Assembly: GCF_001905845.1 (NCBI RefSeq)
Contig: NZ_LIVZ01000005.1
Location: forward strand, 1-64,000
Source: Streptomyces sp. TSRI0107
GTDB lineage: Bacteria; Actinomycetota; Actinomycetes; Streptomycetales; Streptomycetaceae
Direction: 5' to 3'
Length of the DNA: 64,000 bases
Shown here piece after piece: positions 10,501 through 18,132 of this stretch. The number at the start of each line of letters is the position of its first letter. Position 1 is the first letter of the stretch. Both the position numbers and the translations under genes were made by a program. A model generated the notes under the pieces. That model was not told the origin of the DNA. It saw only the letters and a list, made by a program, of their open reading frames with translations, and did not search any database.

Positions 10501-11158
10501 GAGCGTCACGGAGGTCCCGCTGCCCGCGTCGCTGACGGCGACCCAGCTGCTGCGGCTGGCCGCCGACCCGGACGGCTTCGCCCAGGAGCTGGCCCGACCC
10601 ATGCCCCGCCCGCCGCAGCCCGCCGCCCGCCGCGGCACCCGCTTCCACGCCTGGGTCGAGTCCCGCTTCGAGGCGCTGACCCTGCCCATGCTGGAACCGG
10701 ACGAGCTGCCCGGCGGCGACGCCGAGATCGCCGACGAACGCGACCTCGAAGCCCTCAAGGAGGCCTTCGAACGCACCGAGTACGCCCGTCGCACACCGCA
10801 CCGCGTGGAGGCCCCTTTCCAGATCACCGTCGCCGGCCGGGTGATCCGCGGCCGTATCGACGCCGTCTACCGGGACGGCGAGGGCCCGGAGGCGACGTAC
10901 GAGATCGTCGACTGGAAGACCGGCCAGGAGCACTCCGGCGACCCCCTCCAGCTCGCCGTGTACCGGCTCGCCTGGGCCGAGCAGCAGAGGATCCCCCTGG
11001 AGTCGGTCACGGCCGCGTTCGTGTACGTCCGCACCGGCGAGGTCGTACGGCCCGCCGCTCTCCCGGGCCGCGACGCCCTGGAGCGGCTGCTGCGGGAGGA
11101 GCCCCCCGAGCCGCCCGGTGACGAATCGCACGACCGGGCTGTCACCGCGGGCCGATAG
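7565..11158 (+). CDS. adnB: AdnB-type ATP-dependent helicase-nuclease subunit
   Basis: About 1197 aa from GTG 7565 (an in-frame GTG at 7541 is possible; neither has a strong SD). UvrD-like motor: Walker A GAGSGKT (39-45), LLDEYQDTS (about 268), TAHKSKGLEWD and YVTFTRPRS. A C-terminal RecB-like nuclease carries IVDWKTGQ (about 1116) with the upstream EAPFQITVAGRVIRGRID strand. Residues about 850-912 form an acidic Pro-Tyr-rich repeat (PPYDEPYEDDEPPYGE and similar) between motor and nuclease. It is partner to AdnA; two motors and two nucleases per heterodimer is the known arrangement in mycobacteria. The adnAB locus has been reported essential in Streptomyces. Confidence 0.92.
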   Translation: MPARITDPEQLKELLGIPFTPEQTACIIAPPAPQVIVAGAGSGKTTVMAARVVWLVGTGQVAPEQVLGLTFTNKAAGELAERVRTALVKAGVTDPDTIDPDNPPGEPVISTYHAFAGRLLTDHGLRIGLEPTSRLLADATRYQLAARVLREAPGPYPALTRSFADLVSDLLTLDSELAEHLVRPEDLRSWDAGLLHTLEGARLTNADLRKVPETAAARRELAELVLRYRAVKRERDLLDFGDQIALAARLGRLPEVGRLLRDEFRVVLLDEYQDTSVAQRVLLAGLFGGGTGHPVTAVGDPCQAIYGWRGASVANLDDFPEHFAHADGRPATRQALSENRRSGGRLLDLANGLAEPLRAMHAGVEALRPAPGAERDGIVRCALLRTHAEEIDWIADSIAHLVNTGKAPGEIAVLCRTATDFAEIQGALVARDVPVEVVGLSGLLHLPEVADLVAVCEVLQDPGANASLVRLLTGPRWRIGPRDLALLGRRARLLVAHARVDADDDPDRRLAEAVEGVDPAEVISLADALDTFLETPLQGGGDDDGLPFSPDARVRFARLAAELRDLRRSLADPLMDVLHRVLAVTGLEVELSASPHALAARRRETLSNFLDVAASFAANENEATLLAFLGFLRTAAQYEKGLDNALPGGENTVKVLTAHKSKGLEWDVVAVPGLVTGTFPSAQGREKWTAQAKVLPHELRGDADTLPDVEAWDSRGMKAFHEAMKEHQHTEELRLGYVTFTRPRSLLLGSGHWWGPTQKKPRGPSDFLLALHDHCAAGHGEIEVWADEPAEGEENPALHQATAHQAWPLPLDEAALARRRAAAETVLAHLDALAAAAHDPDTFEDPDWPSPPEEDEPPYDEPYEDDEPPYGEPPYDALPYDALPYEDDEVPYEDQPHPHEDEARLYEDEPHLDETPPAPEAPADWDARTPQRPTVPHQATPSDHDRARDTRLTPEEARIVASWDRDLDALTGELLRARESVTEVPLPASLTATQLLRLAADPDGFAQELARPMPRPPQPAARRGTRFHAWVESRFEALTLPMLEPDELPGGDAEIADERDLEALKEAFERTEYARRTPHRVEAPFQITVAGRVIRGRIDAVYRDGEGPEATYEIVDWKTGQEHSGDPLQLAVYRLAWAEQQRIPLESVTAAFVYVRTGEVVRPAALPGRDALERLLREEPPEPPGDESHDRAVTAGR

Positions 11159-11168
11159 GCTCGTGGCC

Positions 11169-12572
11169 ATGAGCCTGACCCCGGACAGCGCCGTCCGTAC
11201 GTACATCGACCAGCACCGCACCGCCTTCCTCGACGACCTCGCCGAGTGGCTGCGCATCCCGTCGGTGTCCGCTCAGCCCGCCCACGCGCACGACGTACGG
11301 CGCAGCGCCGACTGGCTCGCCGACAGGCTCAAGGAGACCGGTTTCCCGACCGCCGAGGTCTGGGAGACCCCGGGCGCCCCGGCCGTCTACGCCGAGTGGC
11401 CCTCCGACGACCCGGCCGCGCCGACCGTCCTCGTCTACGGCCATCACGACGTGCAGCCCGCCGCCCGCGAGGACGGCTGGGACAGCGAACCCTTCGAGCC
11501 CGTCGTCCGCGAGAACCGGCTCTACGCGCGCGGGGCCGCCGACGACAAGGGCCAGGTGTTCTTCCACACACTCGGTGTGCGCGCCCACCTCGCCGCCACC
11601 GGCCGCAGCGTCCCGGCCGTCCATCTGAAGCTGCTGGTCGAGGGCGAGGAGGAGTCCGGCTCCCCGCACTTCCGCGCGCTCGTCGAGGAGCACGCCGCGC
11701 GGCTCGCCGCCGACGCCGTGATCGTCTCCGACACCGGCATGTGGTCCGAGGACACCCCCACCGTGTGCACCGGCATGCGCGGCCTCGCCGAGTGCGAGAT
11801 CCGGCTGTACGGCCCGGACCAGGACATCCACTCCGGCTCCTTCGGCGGCGCCGTGCCCAACCCGGCGACCGCCGTCGCCCGCCTCGTCGCCGCCCTGCAC
11901 GACGAGCGGGGGCGCGTGGCGATACCCGGCTTCTACGACGGCGTCGTGGAGCTCACCGACCGCGAGCGAGAGCTCTTCGCCGAGCTGCCCTTCGACGAGG
12001 CGCAGTGGCTGCGCACCGCGAAGTCCCACGCCGCCCAGGGCGAGGCCGGCTACACCACCCTGGAGCGCGTCTGGGCCCGCCCGACCGCCGAGGTCAACGG
12101 CATCGGCGGCGGCTACCAGGGCACCGGCAGCAAGACGATCATCCCGTCCACGGCGATGGTGAAGCTGTCGTTCCGGCTGGTCGCGGGCCAGGACCTCGAC
12201 CGCGTCGAGCAGGCCGTCCGCGCATGGGTCGCCGACCGGCTGCCCGAGGGCATCCGCCACGAGATCACGTTCTCCCCGGGCACGCGCCCGTGCCTGACGC
12301 CGCTGGACCACCCGGCCCTGCGGTCCGTCGCCCGCGCCATGGGCCGCGCCTTCGGCACGGCGGTCCGCTTCACCCGCGAGGGCGGCTCCGGGCCCGCCGC
12401 CGACCTCCAGGAAGTGCTCGGCGCGCCCGTCCTCTTCCTGGGCATCTCCGTCCCGTCCGACGGCTGGCACGCCCCGAACGAGAAGGTCGAGCTCGATCTG
12501 CTCCTCAAGGGCGCCGAGGCCGGCGCGTACCTGTGGGGCGACCTGGCGGCGAACTGGCGCCGTGCTCCCTGA
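11169..12572 (+). CDS. M20-family dipeptidase / zinc metallopeptidase
   Basis: 467 aa. Metal and catalytic motifs of the M20A/CPG70-like peptidases are intact: GHHDVQP (about 88-94, first metal His and Asp), RGAADDKGQ (bridging Asp), EGEEESGS (general-base Glu pair, about 158) and VSDTGMW, then HSGSFGG of the dimerisation lid, GIGGGYQGTGSKTIIP, and the late His in WHAPNEK. Cytosolic, no signal peptide. ATG 11169 lies 10 bp after adnB, so it is probably co-transcribed. It occupies the place of the Rv3200c channel gene in the mycobacterial order. The substrate cannot be told from sequence. Confidence 0.9.
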   Translation: MSLTPDSAVRTYIDQHRTAFLDDLAEWLRIPSVSAQPAHAHDVRRSADWLADRLKETGFPTAEVWETPGAPAVYAEWPSDDPAAPTVLVYGHHDVQPAAREDGWDSEPFEPVVRENRLYARGAADDKGQVFFHTLGVRAHLAATGRSVPAVHLKLLVEGEEESGSPHFRALVEEHAARLAADAVIVSDTGMWSEDTPTVCTGMRGLAECEIRLYGPDQDIHSGSFGGAVPNPATAVARLVAALHDERGRVAIPGFYDGVVELTDRERELFAELPFDEAQWLRTAKSHAAQGEAGYTTLERVWARPTAEVNGIGGGYQGTGSKTIIPSTAMVKLSFRLVAGQDLDRVEQAVRAWVADRLPEGIRHEITFSPGTRPCLTPLDHPALRSVARAMGRAFGTAVRFTREGGSGPAADLQEVLGAPVLFLGISVPSDGWHAPNEKVELDLLLKGAEAGAYLWGDLAANWRRAP

Positions 12573-12729
12573 CCTCGCCCTGACGTCCGGAGCCCCGTTC
12601 CGCGCGGGGCACACTGGAGAGGCCCTCCCGCACCGCCGAGCCCTTCCGGACCCGGTCGCCTCCCGCCCGTACGACCCGTTGAACCGCCGCCGAAACAAAC
12701 CGCTGCACCCGGGGGAGTTGGAAGCACTC

Positions 12730-13674
12730 GTGACCACCTGGACCGACCTCACCGCCGACCGACCCATCTCGCTCACCGCCCCGAGCGGCGTCGACCGGGC
12801 CGCCCACCACCGGCTCGACGAGGCCTGGCTCGCCGCGGCGTGGAGCCACCCCACCACCCGCTGCTTCGTGGTCTCCGGCGGCCAGGTCCTCATCGACGAG
12901 ACGGCGGACGGCCGTACCGAACTCGTCATGACCCCGTCCTTCGAGGCCCCGCTCACCGAGGCGCACCGCTACTTCCTCGGCATCGACGAGGACGGCGTCA
13001 GCTACTTCGCCCTGCAGAAGGACGCCCTGCCCGGCCGCATCGACCAGTCCGCCCGCCCGGCCGGACTGCGCGAGGCGGGCCTGCTGCTGTCCCCGCGCGA
13101 CGCCGGACTGATGGTGCACGCCGTCGGCCTGGAGAACTGGCAGCGCACCCACCGCTTCTGCTCCCGCTGCGGCGAGCGCACCGTGATCGCCGCGGCCGGC
13201 CACATCCGCCGCTGCCCGGCCTGCGGCGCCGAGCACTACCCGCGCACCGACCCGGCCGTGATCATGGCCGTCACCGACGAGGACGACCGCATCCTCCTCG
13301 GCCGGCAGGTCCACTGGCCCGAGGGCCGCTTCTCCACGCTCGCCGGATTCGTCGAGCCCGGCGAGTCCATCGAGCAGGCGGTGCGCCGCGAGGTCTTCGA
13401 GGAGGCCGGCGTCACCGTCGGCGAGGTCGAGTACGTGGCCAGCCAGCCGTGGCCGTTCCCGTCCAGCCTCATGCTCGGCTTCATGGCGCGCGCCACCTCC
13501 ACCGACATCGACGTCGACGGCGACGAGATCCGCGAGGCCCGCTGGTTCTCCCGCGACGAGCTGGGCGCCGCCTTCGAGTCCGGTGAGGTGCTGCCGCCCT
13601 ACGGCATCTCGATCGCGGCCCGCCTGATCGAGCTGTGGTACGGCAAGCCGCTGCCGACGCGCAGCGTCGTCTGA
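12730..13674 (+). CDS. nudC: NAD(+)/NADH diphosphatase, Nudix family
   Basis: 314 aa from GTG 12730 (GGAAG at SD distance). An in-frame GTG further upstream (12562) would overlap the peptidase, but the added residues do not look like the family. Four Cys form a zinc ribbon (about 143-166, CSRCG...CPACG). The Nudix box GFVEPGE-x7-REVFEEAG follows (about 206-228), and then SQPWPFPSS, the signature separating NADH pyrophosphatases from other Nudix enzymes. It hydrolyses NADH/NAD+ to NMN(H) and AMP; E. coli NudC also decaps NAD-RNA. It lies in the conserved adnAB-nudC-mrx-uvrD2 block. Confidence 0.93.
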   Translation: MTTWTDLTADRPISLTAPSGVDRAAHHRLDEAWLAAAWSHPTTRCFVVSGGQVLIDETADGRTELVMTPSFEAPLTEAHRYFLGIDEDGVSYFALQKDALPGRIDQSARPAGLREAGLLLSPRDAGLMVHAVGLENWQRTHRFCSRCGERTVIAAAGHIRRCPACGAEHYPRTDPAVIMAVTDEDDRILLGRQVHWPEGRFSTLAGFVEPGESIEQAVRREVFEEAGVTVGEVEYVASQPWPFPSSLMLGFMARATSTDIDVDGDEIREARWFSRDELGAAFESGEVLPPYGISIAARLIELWYGKPLPTRSVV

Positions 13675-13689
13675 CGCGTCCGGAACGAG

Positions 13690-13723
13690 AAGGCGGCCCC
13701 CGGGACATCCCGGGGGCCGCCTT
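13690..13723. terminator. Bidirectional hairpin between nudC and mycoredoxin
   Basis: A perfect 15-bp stem (13690-13704 with 13709-13723) has a 4-nt loop (ACAT). It lies between two convergent genes, so it can serve both strands. Confidence 0.85.
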
Positions 13724-13775
13724 CACAAAGCCGTACGGCCGTCGCCGTCACGCGCTGATCATCACGCGCCGACCG

Positions 13776-14018
13776 TCACACGCCGATCTTCTGCTTGACC
13801 TGCGCCAGCGACGGGTTCGTCAGCGTGGACCCGTCGGCGAACAGCACGGTCGGCACCGTCTGGTTCCCGCCGTTCGCCTTCTCCACGAACGCGGCGGATT
13901 CCGGGTCCTGCTCGATGTTGATCTCGTTGTACGCGATGCCCTCGCGGTCCAGCTGGCTCTTCAGCCGACGGCAGTAGCCACACCACGTGGTGCTGTACAT
14001 CGTCACAGTGCCCGACAT
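13776..14018 (-). CDS. mrx1: Mycoredoxin (glutaredoxin-like mycothiol-dependent oxidoreductase)
   Basis: 80 aa thioredoxin-fold protein with the mycoredoxin active site WCGYC (Cys13, Cys16), cis-Pro in TVPTVLF and the GGNQTVP loop. It reduces mycothiol-mixed disulfides in the cytosol of Actinobacteria. The SD AAGGAG sits 10 nt before ATG 14018. A consensus sigma-R promoter lies about 50 bp upstream (14070-14096), so expression should rise under thiol oxidation. Neighbouring nudC and uvrD2 match the order in mycobacteria (mrx1 between them). Confidence 0.94.
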   Translation of the reverse strand: MSGTVTMYSTTWCGYCRRLKSQLDREGIAYNEINIEQDPESAAFVEKANGGNQTVPTVLFADGSTLTNPSLAQVKQKIGV

Positions 14019-14069
14019 CTCTTTCGCGCTCCTTCGGCGGCTCGGGGGACGGGTGGTCGCTGAGGAGGG

Positions 14070-14096
14070 AACGTACTTGAAAGCGCCATCATTCCC
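14070..14096 (-). promoter_or_regulatory. Sigma-R-type promoter of mycoredoxin gene
   Basis: Read on the minus strand: GGGAAT (14096-14091), exactly 18 nt, then GTT (14072-14070), the sigma-R consensus. The predicted transcript starts some 45 nt before the mrx1 ATG. Confidence 0.85.
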
Positions 14097-14202
14097 TCAC
14101 CCGCCCACCCCGGCAGGAACCTGCGGGTGATTAATACGACTGCGAGGTCCCGCCTGTGGACAACCGGCTCGGTGGTCCCGGGCGACCTGGCAGCATGGCT
14201 GT

Positions 14203-16398
14203 GTGACAGCAGCAACGCACTCCCCCCTCTTCCCGCAGGCACCGGACTCTGCCGACGCGGTGCTCGAAGGGCTCGACCCCGAGCAGCGCGAGGTCGCCAC
14301 CGCGCTGCACGGACCCGTGTGCGTGCTGGCCGGCGCGGGCACGGGCAAGACGCGGGCGATCACCCACCGCATCGCGTACGGGGTGCGCGCCGGGATCCTG
14401 CACCCCTCCAGCGTGCTCGCCGTCACCTTCACCAACCGTGCGGCCGGGGAGATGCGCGGCCGGCTCCGCCAGCTCGGAGCGACCGGCGTCCAGGCCCGCA
14501 CCTTCCACTCCGCGGCGCTCCGGCAGCTCCAGTACTTCTGGCCGAAAGCGATCGGTGGCTCGATGCCCCGGCTCGTCGACCGCAAGATCCAGCTCATCGC
14601 CGACGCGGCCGCCGCCTGCCGCATCCGCCTCGACCGCAACGAGCTGCGTGATGTCACCGCCGAGATCGAATGGTCCAAGGTCACCCAGACCGTCCCCGCC
14701 GACTACGCGCTCGCAGCCGCGAAGGCCGGCCGTGAGGCCCCCCGCGACCCGGCCGAGATCGCCCAGCTCTACTCGGCCTACGAAGACCTCAAGCGGAACC
14801 GCGCGGTCATCGACTTCGAGGACGTCCTACTGCTGACCGTCGCCATCCTCCAGGACCGGCAGGACATCGCCGAACAGGTACGCGCCCAGTACCAGCACTT
14901 CGTCGTCGACGAGTACCAGGACGTCAGCCCCCTCCAGCAGCGCCTGCTGGAACTCTGGCTCGGCGACCGGGACGACCTGTGCGTGGTCGGCGACGCCAGC
15001 CAGACGATCTATTCGTTCACGGGAGCAACCCCCGACCATCTGCTCGACTTCCGCAACAGGCACCCCCGCGCCACCGTCGTCAAGCTGGTCCGCGACTACC
15101 GCTCCACGCCCCAGGTCGTCCACCTCGCCAACGGTCTGCTCGCCCAGGCCCGCGGCCGCGCCGCCGACCACCGGCTGGAACTCGTCTCCCAGCGTCCTGC
15201 CGGCCCGGAACCCGCCTACACCGAGTACACCGACGAACCCGCCGAGGCCGAAGGCGCCGCCCGCCGCATCCGCGACCTCCTCGACTCCGGGACCCCGGCC
15301 GCCGAGATCGCCGTCCTCTTCCGTACCAACGCCCAGTCCGAGATCTACGAGCAGGCCCTCGCCGACGTCGGCATCCCCTACCAGCTGCGGGGCGCCGAGC
15401 GGTTCTTCGACCGTCCCGAGGTCCGCAAGGCCGGTGTCTCCCTGCGCGGCGCGGCCCGCTTCGGCGGCAACGACTCGGCCCTCGACGAGGCCGTCGACCT
15501 GCCCTCCCAGGTGCGCGCGGTGCTCTCGTCCGACGGCTGGACCCCCCAGCCGCCGGCCGGCTCCGGCGCCGTCAGAGAGCGCTGGGAGTCCCTGGCCGCC
15601 CTGGTGAACCTGGCGCAGGACTTCGCCGCCGCGCAGCCCGCCGCCACCCTCGCCGACTTCGTCGCCGAACTCGACGAGCGGGCGAACGCCCAGCACGCCC
15701 CCACCGTGCAGGGCGTCACCCTCGCCTCCCTGCACTCGGCCAAGGGCCTGGAATGGGACGTCGTCTTCCTGGTCGGCGTCGCCGAGGGCATGATGCCGAT
15801 CACCTACGCCAGAACCGACGAGCAGATCGAGGAGGAGCGCCGTCTCCTCTACGTGGGCGTCACCCGCGCCCGCTCCCGCCTGTTCGTCTCCTGGGCGCTC
15901 GCCCGCTCGCCCGGCGGCCGCCCCAACCGCCGCCCCAGCCGGTTCCTCGACGGCCTGCGCCCCGGCTCCGGCACCGCGGCCGGCCGCAGCGGGCCGGGCG
16001 GCTCCGGAGGCGTCGAGCGCGGTCTCTCCGGCCGGCCGGAGACCGCCCCGCGACGCACCCAGCGCACCCCCGCCCGCTGCCGGGTCTGCGGACGCACCCT
16101 CACCGACGCCGGCGAGCTGAAGCTGCTGCGCTGCGAGGACTGCCCCTCCGACATGGACGAGGGGCTGTACGAGCGGCTCCGCGAGTGGCGCGCGGACCAG
16201 GCACGGCTCAGTGGCCAGCCCGCGTTCTGCGTCTTCACCGACAAGACGCTGATGGCGATCGCCGAGACCGTCCCCGACGACGACCGCGAACTGGCGCGCA
16301 TCCCCGGCGTCGGAGTGCGTAAGCTCAACCGCTACGGAGCCGATGTACTGGCGATCTGCGCAGGCCAGGACGTCGGTTCGGGAGAAGACGACGACTGA
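14203..16398 (+). CDS. uvrD2: ATP-dependent DNA helicase UvrD2
   Basis: 731 aa SF1 helicase. Walker A GAGTGKT (44-50), VVDEYQDVS (about 234), GDASQTIYSFTGA, HSAKGLEWDVVFL and VGVTRARSRL are present. The 2A/2B region is short compared with UvrD1. After a low-complexity stretch come a four-Cys tetracysteine module (CRVCG...LLRCEDC, about 627-647) and a C-terminal HRDC domain (about 655-722, IPGVGVRKLNRYG), the layout of mycobacterial UvrD2. It unwinds 3'-tailed DNA in replication and repair. It is divergent from mrx1; the GTG start overlaps another GTG two bases earlier. Confidence 0.94.
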   Translation: MTAATHSPLFPQAPDSADAVLEGLDPEQREVATALHGPVCVLAGAGTGKTRAITHRIAYGVRAGILHPSSVLAVTFTNRAAGEMRGRLRQLGATGVQARTFHSAALRQLQYFWPKAIGGSMPRLVDRKIQLIADAAAACRIRLDRNELRDVTAEIEWSKVTQTVPADYALAAAKAGREAPRDPAEIAQLYSAYEDLKRNRAVIDFEDVLLLTVAILQDRQDIAEQVRAQYQHFVVDEYQDVSPLQQRLLELWLGDRDDLCVVGDASQTIYSFTGATPDHLLDFRNRHPRATVVKLVRDYRSTPQVVHLANGLLAQARGRAADHRLELVSQRPAGPEPAYTEYTDEPAEAEGAARRIRDLLDSGTPAAEIAVLFRTNAQSEIYEQALADVGIPYQLRGAERFFDRPEVRKAGVSLRGAARFGGNDSALDEAVDLPSQVRAVLSSDGWTPQPPAGSGAVRERWESLAALVNLAQDFAAAQPAATLADFVAELDERANAQHAPTVQGVTLASLHSAKGLEWDVVFLVGVAEGMMPITYARTDEQIEEERRLLYVGVTRARSRLFVSWALARSPGGRPNRRPSRFLDGLRPGSGTAAGRSGPGGSGGVERGLSGRPETAPRRTQRTPARCRVCGRTLTDAGELKLLRCEDCPSDMDEGLYERLREWRADQARLSGQPAFCVFTDKTLMAIAETVPDDDRELARIPGVGVRKLNRYGADVLAICAGQDVGSGEDDD

Positions 16399-16410
16399 TA
16401 CGAACTCGTC

Positions 16411-16451
16411 GAAAAAATAGTTTGCGCATGCCCCAGCAATCCCCATAGGTT
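16411..16451 (+). promoter_or_regulatory. wblC promoter with AT-rich WhiB7-type element
   Basis: An AT-rich block GAAAAAATAG (16411-16420) directly precedes the -35 hexamer TTGCGC (16422-16427), followed by a weak -10 (TAGGTT, 16446-16451, spacer 18). An AT-rich tract just upstream of the -35 is the mark of WhiB7/WblC-activated promoters, bound by the AT-hook with sigma region 4. This suggests autoregulation. Confidence 0.65.
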
Positions 16452-16563
16452 CTTAGGCGTGGGAACGGCGGCCTTCTCGAAGGCCCCGATTCCGTGTTGT
16501 ACTTGCATATCCGTCGGACTGGCTCACCCCAGTCCCCCGAGACGCCGAGAGGAGGCGAGTCCA

Positions 16564-16893
16564 GTGATCAGCATCAACAGCAGCTCCATCAGCAGCGTGA
16601 AAATGACCGATCGCTCGGTCGTCGCCTCCCTGTGCATGCTCGGCGCCTCGGACCAGGGCACCGGTCTGTCCGGCATTCGTGCCGTCCGTCCGGCGTCCTC
16701 CCTGTCTCTCGCGGGCCTTCCCGTCCGCGAGCGCAATGAGCGACCGACCAAGGCACTGGAAGCGGCAGTAGAGGCCCGGGCACACGCCTATGCCTTTACG
16801 GCGACCGGTGCCGGATTCCGGACGCAGCAGACGACGCAGCACCACCTGATGTGGGCCTTCCGTGGGCCAGAACCCTGGAGTGATCCAGCCTGA
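16564..16893 (+). CDS. Leader ORF (uORF) of wblC, 109 aa
   Basis: GTG 16564 follows a good SD (GAGGAGGCGAG). Third codon positions are strongly G/C, as in translated Streptomyces genes. The peptide begins MISINSSSISSVKMTDR and matches no domain I know. Its TGA stop (16891-16893) lies inside the left arm of the hairpin 16889-16905, just before the intrinsic terminator 16917-16960. In whiB7/wblC systems translation of an uORF controls read-through into the regulator gene when ribosomes are inhibited. The arrangement here fits, which makes it a regulatory uORF by inference. Confidence 0.75.
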   Translation: MISINSSSISSVKMTDRSVVASLCMLGASDQGTGLSGIRAVRPASSLSLAGLPVRERNERPTKALEAAVEARAHAYAFTATGAGFRTQQTTQHHLMWAFRGPEPWSDPA

Positions 16894-16960
16894 TCGGCGA
16901 TCAGGCCGGCGCCTTCAGGGCCGCGGAACCCCATCCGGGATCCGCGGCCCTTCTGTTTGT
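16889..16960 (+). terminator. Intrinsic attenuator in wblC leader
   Basis: Hairpin 1 is CCTGATC/GATCAGG (16889-16905, 3-nt loop) and contains the uORF stop codon. Hairpin 2 is a perfect 11-bp stem (16917-16927 with 16941-16951) followed by the U-rich tail TTCTGTTTGT. This lies between the uORF and wblC, so it should end most transcripts unless ribosome behaviour on the uORF changes the fold. Confidence 0.8.
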
Positions 16961-17069
16961 CCACGAACGTGGATGACAGAGCGAAGGGGCCTCGGGACAG
17001 GAACAAGAGCCCGGTACCAGCCGCCAACCGGTCCACCCGACCGGAACGACCAGACGAGGAAGACGAACC

Positions 17070-17438
17070 GTGCAACTCGAAGCGCACGCCCCGTCCGTAC
17101 CGCCTTCCGAAACGATCCCCCCGCCCGGCCTCACGGAGGACTCCACCTTGATCCCCCTCACCGCGCTCACCGCGCTCGACGACGCCATCGAGAACCTCGG
17201 CGTACCCGTCCCGTGCCGCTCGTACGACCCGGAGGTCTTCTTCGCCGAGTCGCCGGCCGACGTCGAGTACGCCAAGTCGCTGTGCCGCACCTGCCCGCTG
17301 ATGGAGGCCTGCCTCGCCGGCGCCAAGGAGCGGCGTGAGCCCTGGGGCGTCTGGGGTGGCGAGCTGTTCGTCCAGGGTGTCGTCGTCGCCCGGAAGCGGC
17401 CGCGTGGCCGCCCGCGCAAGAACCCGGTCACGGCATGA
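17070..17438 (+). CDS. wblC: WhiB-family regulator WblC (WhiB7)
   Basis: 122 aa. Four cluster-binding cysteines (Cys49, Cys72, Cys75, Cys81; CX2CX5C core) hold the 4Fe-4S cluster, followed by the GVWGGE turn (93-98) that meets sigma HrdB region 4, and a C-terminal AT-hook RGRPRK (112-117), which sets the WhiB7/WblC class apart. It activates intrinsic resistance genes after ribosome-targeting antibiotics. GTG 17070 has GAGGAAG at 8 nt. The 5' region holds an AT-rich autoregulated promoter, a uORF and an attenuator. Confidence 0.95.
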   Translation: MQLEAHAPSVPPSETIPPPGLTEDSTLIPLTALTALDDAIENLGVPVPCRSYDPEVFFAESPADVEYAKSLCRTCPLMEACLAGAKERREPWGVWGGELFVQGVVVARKRPRGRPRKNPVTA

Positions 17439-17758
17439 ACACCGCAGGAACGATCGACCGCCCCCTCACGCACGACCCCCAGAAGCAGGCCCCGATGAAG
17501 CCGTCCACCAGCGAGCCCACCGGCTCCGCAACCACAGACTTCACCACCACCGGCGCGATCGGCTCGCGTCAGAACAGGAACCGAGAGATGCAACTCATCC
17601 CAGAAGCCCTGGCTCGTGCGCATATGCACGACCGCCTGCATGAGGCGCAGCGGGAGCGCCGGGCCGTGAGCCTGGCCGCCGCTCGCCGGATGCAGCGCCG
17701 GGCCGAGCGCGCCTCGCTGCGCGCCCGCCGGGCGCTCGCCCTCGCCGTCATGCAGTAA
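17435..17758 (+). CDS. Small basic protein coupled to wblC, unknown function
   Basis: 107 aa. The start ATG overlaps the wblC stop (ATGA), so translation is coupled. The N-terminal half is Thr/Ser/Pro-rich and looks disordered; the C-terminal half (about 50-107) is an Arg/Ala/Glu-rich helix, strongly basic, perhaps nucleic-acid or ribosome binding. I recognise no domain. An internal ATG at 17588 with GAGAG before it could make a shorter product of the helical part alone. Downstream hairpins end the unit. Confidence 0.65.
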   Translation: MNTAGTIDRPLTHDPQKQAPMKPSTSEPTGSATTDFTTTGAIGSRQNRNREMQLIPEALARAHMHDRLHEAQRERRAVSLAAARRMQRRAERASLRARRALALAVMQ

Positions 17759-17779
17759 CCCGTCACGCCCGAAGCGGCG

Positions 17780-17848
17780 GCCTCCCGGATCCGGGAGGCG
17801 AAAGCTCCCCGCGGGGGCCGGTCCGTCCGAACGGACCGGCCCCCGCGG
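17780..17848 (+). terminator. Double hairpin after the wblC unit
   Basis: A perfect 20-bp palindrome (17780-17799) is followed by a perfect 18-bp stem (17809-17826 with 17831-17848, loop CCGA). The second is among the strongest hairpins in the window. Confidence 0.85.
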
Positions 17849-17894
17849 TGCGTTGCGACCGCGGATCGGCCGACCACGGCGTTATCGTCGCCAG

Positions 17895-18104
17895 GTGACG
17901 AGTCTTTCCGGAGGCAGTGACGACGGGGGCTCCGCCAAGGAGCCCGGGCCCCTCGTGTGCGCCCGCTGCGGCACCCCGGCGAACGGCCCGCAGCCGACGT
18001 GGACCTGCTCCGTGGAGAACGGCGTCCGCCAGTACTTCTGCGACACCTGCTCCCGACGGAACCTCAGAGCGATCGAGGGCCGGCTGGACTCGGCCTGGTG
18101 GTAG
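17895..18104 (+). CDS. Small zinc-ribbon-like protein
   Basis: 69 aa from GTG 17895. Cys pairs CARCG (about 22-25) and FCDTC (about 49-52), plus a Cys in TWTCSVENG, suggest a structural zinc site. The C-terminal RRNLRAIEGRLDSAWW is Arg/Trp-rich. Function unknown. It is convergent with the ABC1-kinase gene, with only 28 bp between the stop codons. Confidence 0.7.
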   Translation: MTSLSGGSDDGGSAKEPGPLVCARCGTPANGPQPTWTCSVENGVRQYFCDTCSRRNLRAIEGRLDSAWW

Positions 18105-18132
18105 CGGTCACCGGGACTCATGCCCCCGAGGC

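Noticed and set aside
12562..12729. Earlier GTG start for nudC
   Set aside because: The added 56 residues are Pro/Arg-rich, overlap the peptidase gene and exceed the usual NudC length.
16459..16563. Earlier GTG start for the wblC uORF
   Set aside because: No SD, it lies within a few bases of the predicted transcript start, and codon bias is weak before 16564.
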